From positions 84,890-148,889 of the forward strand of contig CAUYUJ010015685.1 in NCBI GenBank assembly GCA_963575745.1: DNA of 64,000 nt, given 5' to 3'. The DNA is from Prorocentrum cordatum. Taxonomy: Eukaryota; Sar; Dinophyceae; Prorocentrales; Prorocentraceae. The notes below the pieces were generated by a model, which was not told the DNA's origin, made no database searches, and saw only the letters and a program-made list of their open reading frames with translations. Shown here in pieces: positions 42,899 to 52,843 of this stretch (its first letter is position 1; the number at the start of each line of letters is the position of its first letter). A program made the translations under genes and the position numbers.

Positions 42899-43996
42899 TT
42901 GGTTGAGCGTGATGAACAAGACGAGCCAGCGGCTAAGCCGTCTGAGCCACCTCAGCCGCCAAGTACTGCTCATTTGGGGCCCACAGAGGCGCGATCTCCA
43001 GCTTCGAGTCGAGCCAGACCTCGGATCCATAGGTCTGGAACTCGATCAGGTTTTGGGTCGTCGCGAAGTTTCAGCACGATTTCCATGCGTGATGCTTGTC
43101 GGGATCCGGGGCCAATGTGCCCGCCTCGAGCTGAAAACAGATGCCCGGGGAAAACCCACAAAACGGGGGGGCCCTGCAAACGCCCCGTTTGCGGGCAATG
43201 TTCAGAGGTTTGTCCCAGATGCAGCCTCAGTTGGGTTTGTCGTGACTGCATCAATTTGGAAGAGCCTAACTGCCAGCATCTTGTGATCCAGGCCATGCCA
43301 GAGCAAGCCAGAGCTGAGAAGGCCCAGAGAGATGAACAGGCCAGGATCGATCGGGTTCGGATGGAAGCATTTGTTGAATAAGCTCAGAAGGGGCTCTCCG
43401 CGTCAGACGCCCGGAAACTTGCTATCGTCCGTCAGTCCACGGCCGAGGGCGAGAAGATCGCGATTGCCCAGGCCGCCCAGCAACGTGAACAGCAACTCGA
43501 GGCTCAGTTCTCCGAGAAGGCTGCAGCTGCCAAGCAGCTTGCGGTGCAGGCGGGGGTTAAAACAGCGGAGATAGCGAAAGAGGCTGAGCAGCGACCCGCA
43601 CTCCAGGCTGCGTGCCCACAGGCTCAGCCGGCAGGGATGCAGGGGCAGCAACCGCCAATGGCCAAGCCGCCAAGTGCCAGTAACCAGGCCTGGTCTAGTT
43701 TGGCCCTTCCCAAGGGGGGGCCGCCCTTGCCCCCGCCTCTCAAGGCGCCGGCACCGGCCGAGCCGGCGGTTGTCCAGCCGCCTCCGCAGTCAACCTTTGA
43801 TTGTCCCTTGCGTGTTAAGGCTTTCCCACGGCCTCAGCCCATTCGAGGGGGCCGTGACGAAAGCTGCTACATTTGTACTAAGCCAAAGATTGGATGTTGC
43901 ATGATTTGTGGCTCTCCCAGCTGCAGAGAGCATTTCGACATAGGCACGAAACGATGTACTGCTCGTGCTCAAAAGAAGACCTTTGCCAGGGGCTGA
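42899..43996 (+). pseudogene. Cys-rich and coiled-coil ORF with an in-frame TAA
   Basis: Frame 2 is open from 42899 to TAA 43379-43381, then in the same frame to 43996. The first part ends with a Cys cluster (CGQCSEVCPRCSLSWVC, then C..C near 43250-43282) and a Glu/Gln-rich helix. After the stop come AQKGLSASDARKLAIVRQST and further coiled-coil residues, a Pro-rich spacer, and a second cluster CYICTKPKIGCCMICGSPSC at about 43864-43923. Two putative zinc-binding modules joined by a coiled coil suggest a nucleic-acid-binding structural protein, by inference. Not assigned to a named family. Confidence 0.45.
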
Positions 43997-44240
43997 GGCA
44001 GCTTGGGATGAACAGTGGAAGCGCGACAGCAGAGATCCCCATCTTTTGGCCAAGCAACAGAAGCTTCTCGTCGATATTCATGCCGAGAAAGCTGCCATGA
44101 AAAGGTTCGCACAGCAGGCCAAAGACCAGCTCCGTCGAAGCTCTGAGACATCAGCAACCGACATTCTTGCAAAGGAGGAGGCCTTGGCTGCAATGGCCGC
44201 TGACGAAGCTGCATCTGACAGAAAGGTGCTCGCCCTATAA
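43965..44240 (+). CDS. Helical ORF downstream of the Cys-rich ORF
   Basis: Frame 0 gives 91 codons of Ala/Lys/Glu/Gln-rich helix (AKQQKLLVDIHAEKAAMKRF, then AKEEALAAMAADEAASDRK). It overlaps the end of the previous frame and so may be its frameshifted continuation. It ends at TAA 44238-44240. Confidence 0.35.
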   Translation: MLKRRPLPGAEAAWDEQWKRDSRDPHLLAKQQKLLVDIHAEKAAMKRFAQQAKDQLRRSSETSATDILAKEEALAAMAADEAASDRKVLAL

Positions 44241-44639
44241 GCGGCCATCGCTGAGCCCCTCAAGCAAAAGGACCTTTGCATGCAGTCTTGGTTTCAATCA
44301 GTCACTTTAGACCGCCATTGAATCCCCATTTCACCGTGACAGGACCCGCGTTGGAGAAACCGTGCCAGCCGGGTGTGTCAGGCAACAACGTAGTTTTCTA
44401 CGCCGAGCTCTATGGCGTGGCCGACGACTTGATTTTTGCCCATTTTCACCATTTCACCCAAGACCCGCCGCGGAGGACATCAGCGGCCCAGCCATCAGGT
44501 GTTGGTGGGGGCGGGGCGCCAGCGGCCAGGCCGTCGGGCGACGCAGGAGGTCCAAGCCGACCTGGGCCCCCGGGCGGTGGAGACGGATCGGGCGGGCCTA
44601 CCGGCCCGATAGACCCCGACAGATCTAATCCGTTGGACC

Positions 44640-45758
44640 AGTGGCGACAGGCTGGCAACAACACAGAGGTCGGTCCGCGAGTGGCAGATGCGCGCCATCC
44701 GAGCTGTGGCGGGATCCTCTCCTGAAACTCACGAGGCCCAGATCTGGGTCATGCAGGCCATGGGCCCTGCTGTTCCAAAGGGGGCCCGTCGTGGCCCAGG
44801 CCGCTTTCCGCGCCTTGACCTCATGATTGCCGCTAACTTGATCGAGAAGTTTGCGAAACTCGCTCGATCTCGCAACCTTTCTGTTCATCATCAACACTTT
44901 CTTGCACAAATAAAGCGTGTGGAATTCACCGCTCAAGACGAGATGAGGTTATTGACTGGCCACGAAATGATCAGGGCCATATGTTATTGGTGCTCTGTTA
45001 GGTCTGAGCTTGGACAGCATCGCATTTCTCGTGATATCTTCAAGGCCGTTCTAGATCCCAATCGCCCAGATGCTGATCTGTGCCATTTCTACAATGAATG
45101 GGCGGATGTGCGCCAGCAGCTCTATGGCGCGCGACCCCCTTCCGACGAGATGCGAGCTTCGATCCATGCCAACTTCCTCGATCAGTGCAGGAAACCAGAG
45201 AAGCTGAACATGGCTTGCCAGTTCTACGATATGTCCTCAGACAAGCCCGGCGCGGGCATGCGTGCATACGAGTGGCTCATAGCTCAGATTGAGATGCTTT
45301 TGTTGCGAGAGATGGAATATCATAACATCGACAAGCACGAGTCGACCCTTAATCAACGAGGCCGGGTTTGGGGTGGATCGCCTGCCGGCCCAGCCGGCGG
45401 AGGCGGAGGCAGGCAGAGCGCTGCCCCGGCTCAGCCGACGGCAGGAGACGGACGTTTTGCCCAAGAGGGCGCAGACGACGAATTGGTTGTCCCAGATGAC
45501 CCGGCGAGCGATCAGATCGACGCCGCGTGCCAAGAGGGCGCAGACGACGAATTGGCTGCCCCAGAGGACCCGGCGAGTGAACCGATCGACGCCGCTGCTA
45601 AGGAACCGGCCAACAGCGGCAGCTCGCGTAAGGACCGCCGTAAGGGCAAAGGCCGCGGCAAAGGCAGAAGGAATATCTGCTACGCTTTCAGGGGCGCGGG
45701 CGAGTGCCCGCGCGGCGAAAAGTGTTGGTATGCCGCAAGTGCCCCAGGCCACCTTTGA
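44640..45758 (+). CDS. Gag protein of a dinoflagellate copia-like element
   Basis: The first ATG is 44688, but the frame is open and family-like upstream (RSVREWQMRAIRAVAG), so translation may start earlier or be spliced. The conserved capsid-like helical domain covers the first 200 residues: SPETHEAQIWVMQAMGP, RLDLMIAANLIEKFAKLARS, QDEMRLLTGHEMIRAICYW and HRISRDIFKAVLDPNRPDAD, then DEMRASIHANFLDQCRK. A Gly/Ala linker with a 69-bp duplication follows, then a basic stretch and a C-x8-C-x5-C finger (CYAFRGAGECPRGEKC) near the end, where the final His of the usual CCCH is displaced. This is the best-preserved protein of the 41-51 kb region. Role: packages the element's RNA. Confidence 0.75.
   Translation, partial: SGDRLATTQRSVREWQMRAIRAVAGSSPETHEAQIWVMQAMGPAVPKGARRGPGRFPRLDLMIAANLIEKFAKLARSRNLSVHHQHFLAQIKRVEFTAQDEMRLLTGHEMIRAICYWCSVRSELGQHRISRDIFKAVLDPNRPDADLCHFYNEWADVRQQLYGARPPSDEMRASIHANFLDQCRKPEKLNMACQFYDMSSDKPGAGMRAYEWLIAQIEMLLLREMEYHNIDKHESTLNQRGRVWGGSPAGPAGGGGGRQSAAPAQPTAGDGRFAQEGADDELVVPDDPASDQIDAACQEGADDELAAPEDPASEPIDAAAKEPANSGSSRKDRRKGKGRGKGRRNICYAFRGAGECPRGEKCWYAASAPGHL
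45461..45598 (+). repeat. 69-bp in-frame tandem duplication in the Gag linker
   Basis: CCAAGAGGGCGCAGACGACG starts at 45461 and 45530. Each unit encodes 23 residues (QEGADDELVVPDDPAS against QEGADDELAAPEDPAS). Confidence 0.9.
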
Positions 45759-48700
45759 CGTTGGCTGGGCACTGGCGGCCCTGCCGCCAGTGCCAGGGGG
45801 GGGCTGGAAGATCAAGGCAAGCCCCTCGCGCTGTTTCTCATTCCCCCCGTGCAATAGACATGTCGATGCCTGCGTCGGCCAAGCCGGTCGCGGGCGGGCG
45901 AGAGACAGACCGCTGGTCCAACCGGTCCGGGCGCCTACGCGTGCCCAGCCCCGCTCGCGCGGGGCGCCCGAGAGCTGAGGCAGGCCGGCTCATATTTGCC
46001 ACGGGCCTCTGGTAACGCAAATGGCAGTGGTATTAATTATTTCTCCTGCGGCTGCTCCCGCCTCTGGTTGGTGACCCCAGGGCAGTGTTCGTTCGAGGTT
46101 GTTGAAAACCTTAGATTGCTGAGCTTGTGCGCGGATGTCTTGTCGGCGCCGGTCAGAGTGTGCCGGCGGTCCTGTTTGGTCGGGCGCCGGTGCGCGCAGC
46201 CGGCAAGCTGGTGCACCCGGCCCGGGCGCTGTGGTGTTCGTGCGCCTGAACATTCAGCTCGTTTGCAGGAAACGCACAGAATTGTGGGGTTTGGCGCCAC
46301 AGGCGCCACATTTCGCAGCCGCAGGCGCCACATTTAACAGCCGCATACGCCACATTTCACTGCCACAAAGAACGCAAGGAACATGTTGGAGAGCTTGTCC
46401 GAATCCCTGTTCTCTTGCCCCATTTTTCTCGGAACGCCGCAGTTAGACGCTTGCTTAGCTGTGTTGTGGCCGAGTTTCCTCAGTGCGCTGTTTTGTGGAG
46501 TGCCCCAGTCAGAATTGTCTCCGGTCCACCAAGAGAGATCGTTGCAGCCTCCGCGTCCGAATCGATCCCTCGATCGCGGAGCCCGCCATCGCTTGACGGA
46601 AGGTGCGCCGCCGCGGCCTCATTGGGCTGCCGTTGAGTGCAAAGAATAGGTGGTAGTTCCGTCCACCACAGCGTGGTGGGCACCGACGTGCGTCAAACCT
46701 TGTGAATGGATTTTGGCTGGCATTGTCGATGGAGGCATCTCGCGGGGAGTCATACCTTGCGAGTGGATTTTGGCACCCATAGTTGGAGCCCGAGGGGCGA
46801 CATGTTGTTGTTTCGCACGGCTCAGCCGTAGTGGAGTGAGTGCAAGGGCGCAGGCTCTGTGTACCCCCAGCCGTTGAGTTTCATTTTTGACGCAGGGTGT
46901 GGGCGCAACATTAGTGCGGAAAGTTTTGTTGGTGGAGATGCGATGAGTTTGGTCTGCAGGCTCTGCAGTCGGTCGCTCTGAATACTTCCGTAGGTCCACC
47001 TTGGCCCTCGGCGCCTTCGGTTCAGTTGCATCGCCAGTCTTAATGTTTAACTTTTGCCCAACGGTCTCAAGTGAGCCAAACCGTTGTGGGCAAGTCTTCG
47101 TACTTGACCCTATTTGGCAAAGAGGCGCTGGGTCAATAGATGCGCGCGGTTGCCGCCGGTAAGTCTGCGACTCCCGGGCGGTTGTGTTGCGTGGCGCCAG
47201 GTGCTGAGGCATTTCTGGACGATGTGGATTCGGTGGGAGGCTCCCCACCCCGGTCAGTTCAGAGTCACGTGTGACCATAGACTCGCAAACACATGTGTTG
47301 ATTGGCTCCCGCAGCTACATTGGCGGGCGGACGGCTGTGTCCGCGTCCCGTTTCCCGCCCTCGTTAGACTCTGTGCCTGCCGTCATCTACTTCTAATATT
47401 CGCCTCGCTAGGCACCCGAACGCGGTTGGAATCGGACACCCACCGGTGTCGCTGCCTTTGTAAGCCTCTCTCAGTCACCCGGCCGTGGCCAAGCCACAGG
47501 CTGCGTGGGCGCACGCAGCCCGGCTAAGCCGAGGACTGCGCCGCCGCGAATAAGAGCCCTTGTACATGCGAGATCTCAGGATGCCTGCTTTTCGACGCGG
47601 ATCAGAGGTTGGACTCCGACGCGTGTGACGCAGCTAACGAATCAGTGGCTGTTGACTGCGAGGGCTCGGACGGCGCTGGCGCGGCCAACGTTGGCGAGTC
47701 CTCTGAATCAGACCCAAAAGTTGCTGGGGTTGAGGTGTCGGTATCTCCTGCCGAGCGATTCGCAACGGTCGCAGCCTCCCTCGCGCGCCCCCCAATCCGT
47801 AATCCCAGGAACCCTTTTGTTCGGTGTGTATCCGGGCTGAGGCAATATGGCGCTGATTACGTGGATGACGCGCAACAGAGGAGAATTTTTACTGGTTTCT
47901 TTATCTGTGCCTGGTTGATTTGGCAACGTTTGTGTCCTCATTTCCTCCTCATGCCCATCTGACGCAGGAAGGAAAATTATGCGGACAAGAATTGTTCTTT
48001 TGTACATTTGTATTTTGTCTGTGTCACACTGCGAGGACCCCTGAGGGTGGCTCAATGGCCAAGCCGTCGTAGCGCCCCAAAAGGTACAACAGTTTTCTTC
48101 CACTTGGGCTTTTGGGCCCAGACGGTTGCGCCGATTTGTGCACGTTTGGGTGCGCCACTCACCCTTTCCGAATCCTATATGCGCTATATGCCACGCCGGA
48201 GTAATTGTTCAGAGTTGTCATCGCTGGACGTGTGCTGATCACAAAGATGTACCCAGGGTATGTCCACAAAGCGGGGGGTATGCGTGGGCCAGAAAGTCGC
48301 GTCGCGCCGCTGGTGTTTGACCGGCAATTTACCGTATTTCCTTAGACGGTACCGCAGAGGACCGAAAACTCAAATTTCCCATGAGGAAAGCGTAACAAGA
48401 CCATGACCGAAGTGCGCTCAGTGACCATCCCGTCTGCTGCGGCCTCAGCCGTCGCAGACTGTGCGGGGGCCAGGCCTAGCGCACAATCGGCCAAGCTGTT
48501 TTGTGACGAAGACCCCGGCTTGCCACTGCCACCGCTTCCACTAGGAGGCGAGGCCGCGCCGCGCCACGACTCCGAGGACGAGTCCAATAATGACAGTCCG
48601 GGGGGAGTGCTTGTGGATGACAGGCCTGTGGCCATGTGAGGCCGGGGTCGCCAGATAGATTCCAGACCGACTCAGTCGGCGAGGACCTTTGGCTCAAGGG

Positions 48701-50908
48701 AGGTCCACCGACCAAGTCGGCGAGGGCTGGGGAGGCAAGCCGTTCCTCGAGATCGGCGGCCGCCGTCCTGCGGCGTAGCGTGCCTCGTATGCCGTTGCAG
48801 CTCTGCTCGGCTACCTTGCACAGTCACTCAGACAACGACAGACTGGCTACCTTGCCCAGTCACCTTTATCTTGCCGATTACCGAATCGCATTCGACATGC
48901 ACTTAGCTGCCATATTGGGTCTTGCTTAGAGCACAGATCCCACGTATAATGCCGATGTGGAGCGGTCTGCGATATCATCTGCGCAGGGGGAGTCTATGAT
49001 ATTTTAGCACCTCCCTTGCGCTCATCGTTTTGACGCCGCTGCCGTATCTGTGCAATTTCCCCAGGTATGTTGGAACTCTATTTTCCGACAGCGTTTCCCC
49101 GAAACCCGGGGGGGGTGCGGAGAGGAGTTGTTGTGTTAAGCAAACCAATGAACTACGATTGGAGGCAGTGCAATAGGGGGTCGGCCGACAGGCCATCAGT
49201 TGCAGTAGACGTAAACGAATGACGCTATGCTGTGCTCGTGGTTCACCCAGTGTAGCTGGCGACTTATTTTCTGGCAAATGCAGCCACCGAGCTTGAAGCC
49301 AGACGCAGTGTCAAGAGGAAGCTCACAGAGCGCTTTACACGTGGTGTTTTCCCTGCGTTGGATGCGCAGGAAAACCGCCGGCGCTCCTGGCCAGACCAGT
49401 TAGTGTAGAGCCAGCAACTCCCTGCTGCTCCCGCGCCCGGCCAAGCCGATCATGCGAAAGGCACAACACCTTCTCCAGAAGGTTTCAGGAAAAACTCCGT
49501 CAAGCGAATAATTGTGTGCATACTCTAAGATTCTCTTTTAGAGCATGTTGTAACGGTCAAAGGAAGAGAGCACCATGCAGTAGTGACCCTCGAACGGCAC
49601 AAGCGTTTGTTGATGGAAGGGAAAAAGGCCCCAAAATGTGCGGCAGTTTTTCTTCCACTCGTGCGTTCGGTGGAATCAGTCAACGCCATCATATCAGCGA
49701 AATTCGTGACATTTTCGTTGCGTCTTGCATTCGGGTGCGACTTATTCCTCTTCCCGTGGCCGGATGTGTTTTCCCAGCTTCAACTTACAAGTGATGCTGG
49801 ATCTGTTTTTGCGGTATGCCAAGCAGTGGCGCGAGGCCCGTGAGAACGATGATCAGATTGTAGGTGACTCTGACGGCCAAGCCGTTCAGGGGGCGGATGC
49901 CGACATGACGCCAGCGGCCTCAACGCCCCCTGCGTCGCCGGTCGGCCAAGCCGCCCCGGGGGCAGCTGCCAGCGCGGCGGTTCTACCGCCCACTCCGCCT
50001 GCTGTGCCCATCATTCTAGCCCCCTCAGCGTGGCCTTGGGCCGGCCAGCGGCCCAGCCGCCGCGGCCAGAGGCAGTGCCCACTTGCGGTCTCGTGCGCCA
50101 GCGTTGCCAAAACGTTTTGAGGAATTGATTTGATCACCATTGTTACTTGAACGTTGGCAACACAAATTTTGATTTGATTTTGGACAGCATGCGCATCCCA
50201 TCTCAATGCGACATTCTTTTCTTTGCCAGCCTTGTTAGCTCGATTTGATTTCGCCTGATCTCCCAATTCGTGTTTCTCCGTTTGCTCTATGCCCGGTGTG
50301 GTTCTTCCAACGTTTTATGGAGTTTGCCCGCGCTGTTGGCGAAGCGGGGGGGCACTGTTTGTCTTGATTCCTCGTGCCTCTCATTATGCGTGGGCGACCA
50401 GCGGTCAAACCGCGACGGTCGCAGGAATGATGGCCGACCGTCATCGGTGTCATCGGCCGCTTTTTCTGCGCGACCTCGCTATGCGTGGGTCGGCCAATGT
50501 CTGGGCGTCAGGCTGATGAACGCTATTCCTCGGCGCCTCCTGGCGGCGCCGCCTCGGCGCCTTCCTGGCGAACAAGGACAAGAGCAAGGCGAAGCCAGAC
50601 TAGTATCACCATAAATATGCACATTCTTATGATTCGGACCGTTGCTGGCAAAAGAAGAGATGGTAGTCAACTGTGCGGCATAACCATCAACAGGTCAACC
50701 CTTGGCGACTCAAGTGGAAGATCTTTTAGAAATGAATGGCCGGCTCTATGCGGAGGTGGGGCACGTCGGGTTGCTTCGGTCTTCCGCCCCCTGGCAACCA
50801 CCGTTGAGCGGTAAAGTGCTTTTGGGTTTCGCTCCGGTGGCTGTGCATATGTACAGGCCAGGTGGGTTGGGGGTCGGGGCGATTCTGCGCACCCCGCCGC
50901 GGGGGTAG
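45759..50908 (+). other. 5.1 kb mostly non-coding part of the 41-51 kb element
   Basis: No reverse transcriptase, integrase or protease motif was found in any frame. Contents: triloop hairpins, a short tandem CGCCACATTTCGCAGCCGCA repeat at 46295-46365, a two-copy GAGTGGATTTTGGC block (46703 and 46759), and scattered frames such as 47609-47962 (DSDACDAANESVAVDCEGSD) and 48403-48639 that may be exon remnants. Confidence 0.45.
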
Positions 50909-51303
50909 TTAATGTGCTCCTTTCCGCATCCTCTCTTTCGCCGCTGCCGCCGCCGCTAGGTTGAGTGTATTTTATATATATATATATACACAATCGCTGA
51001 TCTATCGATGATGCATGCATCAGTACTGTCTGCAGCTATCTGTGTGAGTCAAGTGGAGAAGGTCTCCGCGCGCGCGCCTCCCCTCGCCCATCGGCCGGCC
51101 AGCTCGGCGCGTGCGCGCGTATTCACATATTGCTTCATGGACTTTATTGCTGCCAAAGCCATGGCTCTCCCCAGTAGTTCTCTCCCTGAGCTTCCTCAGA
51201 ATAGATCTACGACCGCGCGCAGTGAAACCCCAGGTTTGACTATAGAAGATCATGAGACCCATGTTCCTTTTACATTCAACCACGGTTCCCAGAGGAACGA
51301 CTT
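50909..51303 (+). repeat. About 400-bp direct repeat, right copy
   Basis: Same orientation as 41269-41672. Lacks a short A run and a GTTTCGCTTCATT segment present in the left copy. Also contains the ATG (51161) and N-terminal codons. Confidence 0.88.
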
Positions 51304-52084
51304 CGCGCGGAGTACCAGCGCGCTTCAGGGGTGGAGTGAGTTCACGTACGTCGGTTTCAGGGCGACGAGACAATCATGCTGGAGCGGCGGAAATCGTGAC
51401 GACGATGCCCGTGTGACCGAGCAGGAGATGAATAGGATATTGAGGAGGACCGAGAGTAGGTGGCTCCAGTCGGGCGCGATGGTGGAAACGCCCCAGCAGC
51501 GCTCGATGAATATCAAGAAGGCTCTCGACCGTCTGTAGAAACTCCAAGTGACGCTGGACGATGCGCGGGGCTATTTCCTGGCGCGCAATGCGAAGCTCGA
51601 CCATGCGGAGCGGAGGGCGGTGGTCCTACAGGCGTTTGGCTCGCTGGCCCATGAGGGCGCGCGGACGGCGCTGAAGGGCTGCCGGGGCAACGGCTCGCTG
51701 GAGCAGACGACTCGCGGCTACCAGGGCGACGGCTCGGGGCAGGCAAGCGTGGCGAAGGCGTGTCAAGTCGACGAGGAGGGCGACTATGAATTGGACGACG
51801 ACCCGATCGCGCAGGTTCTGATCGCGCTAGAGGGCTCCGAGCTGGGCGACGACATCGCGGCGGAGGACGTGATTGACGAGGCCGAAGCCTACGCGGTGCT
51901 GGCGGCTTGGCAGGCGGGGCCCGGGGGGCGCGGAAGCTGGCGGGAGACCGGGGGGGTCGTGCGGGGCCGCGCAAGACCTCGAGAGGATGCGGGGGCGTCG
52001 GCGCGCCGATGGGGGAGGCCAGCGGACTGGGCGAGGGCGGCTTCGATTGCCGGCGGGGGGGCAAAAATAATATCGAGTAGCTGA
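51161..52084 (+). pseudogene. ORF starting in the right direct repeat, in-frame TAG
   Basis: MALPSSSLPELPQNRSTT parallels the left copy for about 47 codons, then diverges completely. The frame reaches TAG 51536-51538 and resumes without shift (KLQVTLDDARGYFLARNAKL) for 182 more codons, helical first and acidic later, ending in Gly/Arg-rich sequence. The layout recalls the coiled-coil ORF at 12770-13189, also broken by TAG before a charged helix. The function is unknown. Confidence 0.4.
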
Positions 52085-52843
52085 AACGGAGGGCGCGCTG
52101 TCGCCGGTGCGACCACATCGGCCGCTGGGCCCATGATCGGTTGGCCATCCTAGCAATCATCAGCAACGTATATCAACAAGTCAAAAGTGTTTCAAGAAAA
52201 CGTACGAAAACAATCAAAACAACAATATCACATCCAGAGCGCGACGTCGCACAATCAACAAAACAAACAACCGAAAAAAAAACGCAAACTTCGCGTAACA
52301 ATTGCCACTTCAAAGCACGGCTCACTAAGAGGATGGGGCAGTTATTGAATAGAGGGAGGGGCGCAGAGAGAGACGCGCATCAGGTTTCGAGCCAGACAAG
52401 TAGGTGATGTACGCATCCGCCGATGTTCACATATTTGTTGTCGATTGTCGTCGACCTTCGATCCTCGACGGCGTTCCTTAGATTTCGGCCTCTAAGTGCC
52501 GCCGATGTTGACATTGGTGGTTGCGTCAGTGATGGCATCGCTGGTGTATGCAACGGTGGTTTGCATCGGTGGTTGCATCGCTCTCATGTGCCTCTCGGGT
52601 AATGCATCGGTGGTTGCATCGCTCGCATCCGGGTGATCGCATCGGTGATGGCATGGCCCACGCGCATCGGTGATGACTCTCATGTGTGTGATTGCGCTGC
52701 GTCGTTCTCATGTGGGTGACTGCGTCCTTCATCCGTTTCCATTTTGTTTTAAACTTTGTTCCGCGACCGTCTCTCAATGAAGTTTCTCGGCGGCGGGGCG
52801 GCCCGGCGGCCCATGTCTCGTCGTCGGCGCGCCTGGCGCGGCG
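52085..52843 (+). other. A-rich spacer and CATCGGTGGTTG short repeats
   Basis: 52180-52320 is rich in AAAACAATC/ACAAAC words and shares 25 bases, CGAAAACAATCAAAACAAC and on, with 63577-63602. At 52515-52670, GCATCGGTGGTTGCATCGCT units recur about four times. No gene. Confidence 0.6.

Larger units (their letters stand above)
42088..50060 (+). repeat. Family of triloop micro-hairpins (about 18 copies)
   Basis: Pattern NNGGC/NNGAC-YNA-complement. Perfect 5-bp stems with three-base loops lie at 42088-42100 (AAA), 42172-42184 (CCA), 42684-42696 (CAA), 43754-43766 (CGA), 45385-45397 (CCA), 46817-46829 (TCA), 47485-47497 (CAA), 48667-48679 (TCA), 48708-48720 (CAA), 49873-49885 (CAA) and 50048-50060 (CCA). 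Four-bp or wobble versions are at 42930, 44523, 45427, 45876, 47521, 49438 and 49943. Stems covary (ccggc, ctggc, ccgac, acggc, gtggc, gcggc). They occur in ORFs and in non-coding DNA, always with the YNA-type loop on the plus strand. Confidence 0.75.
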
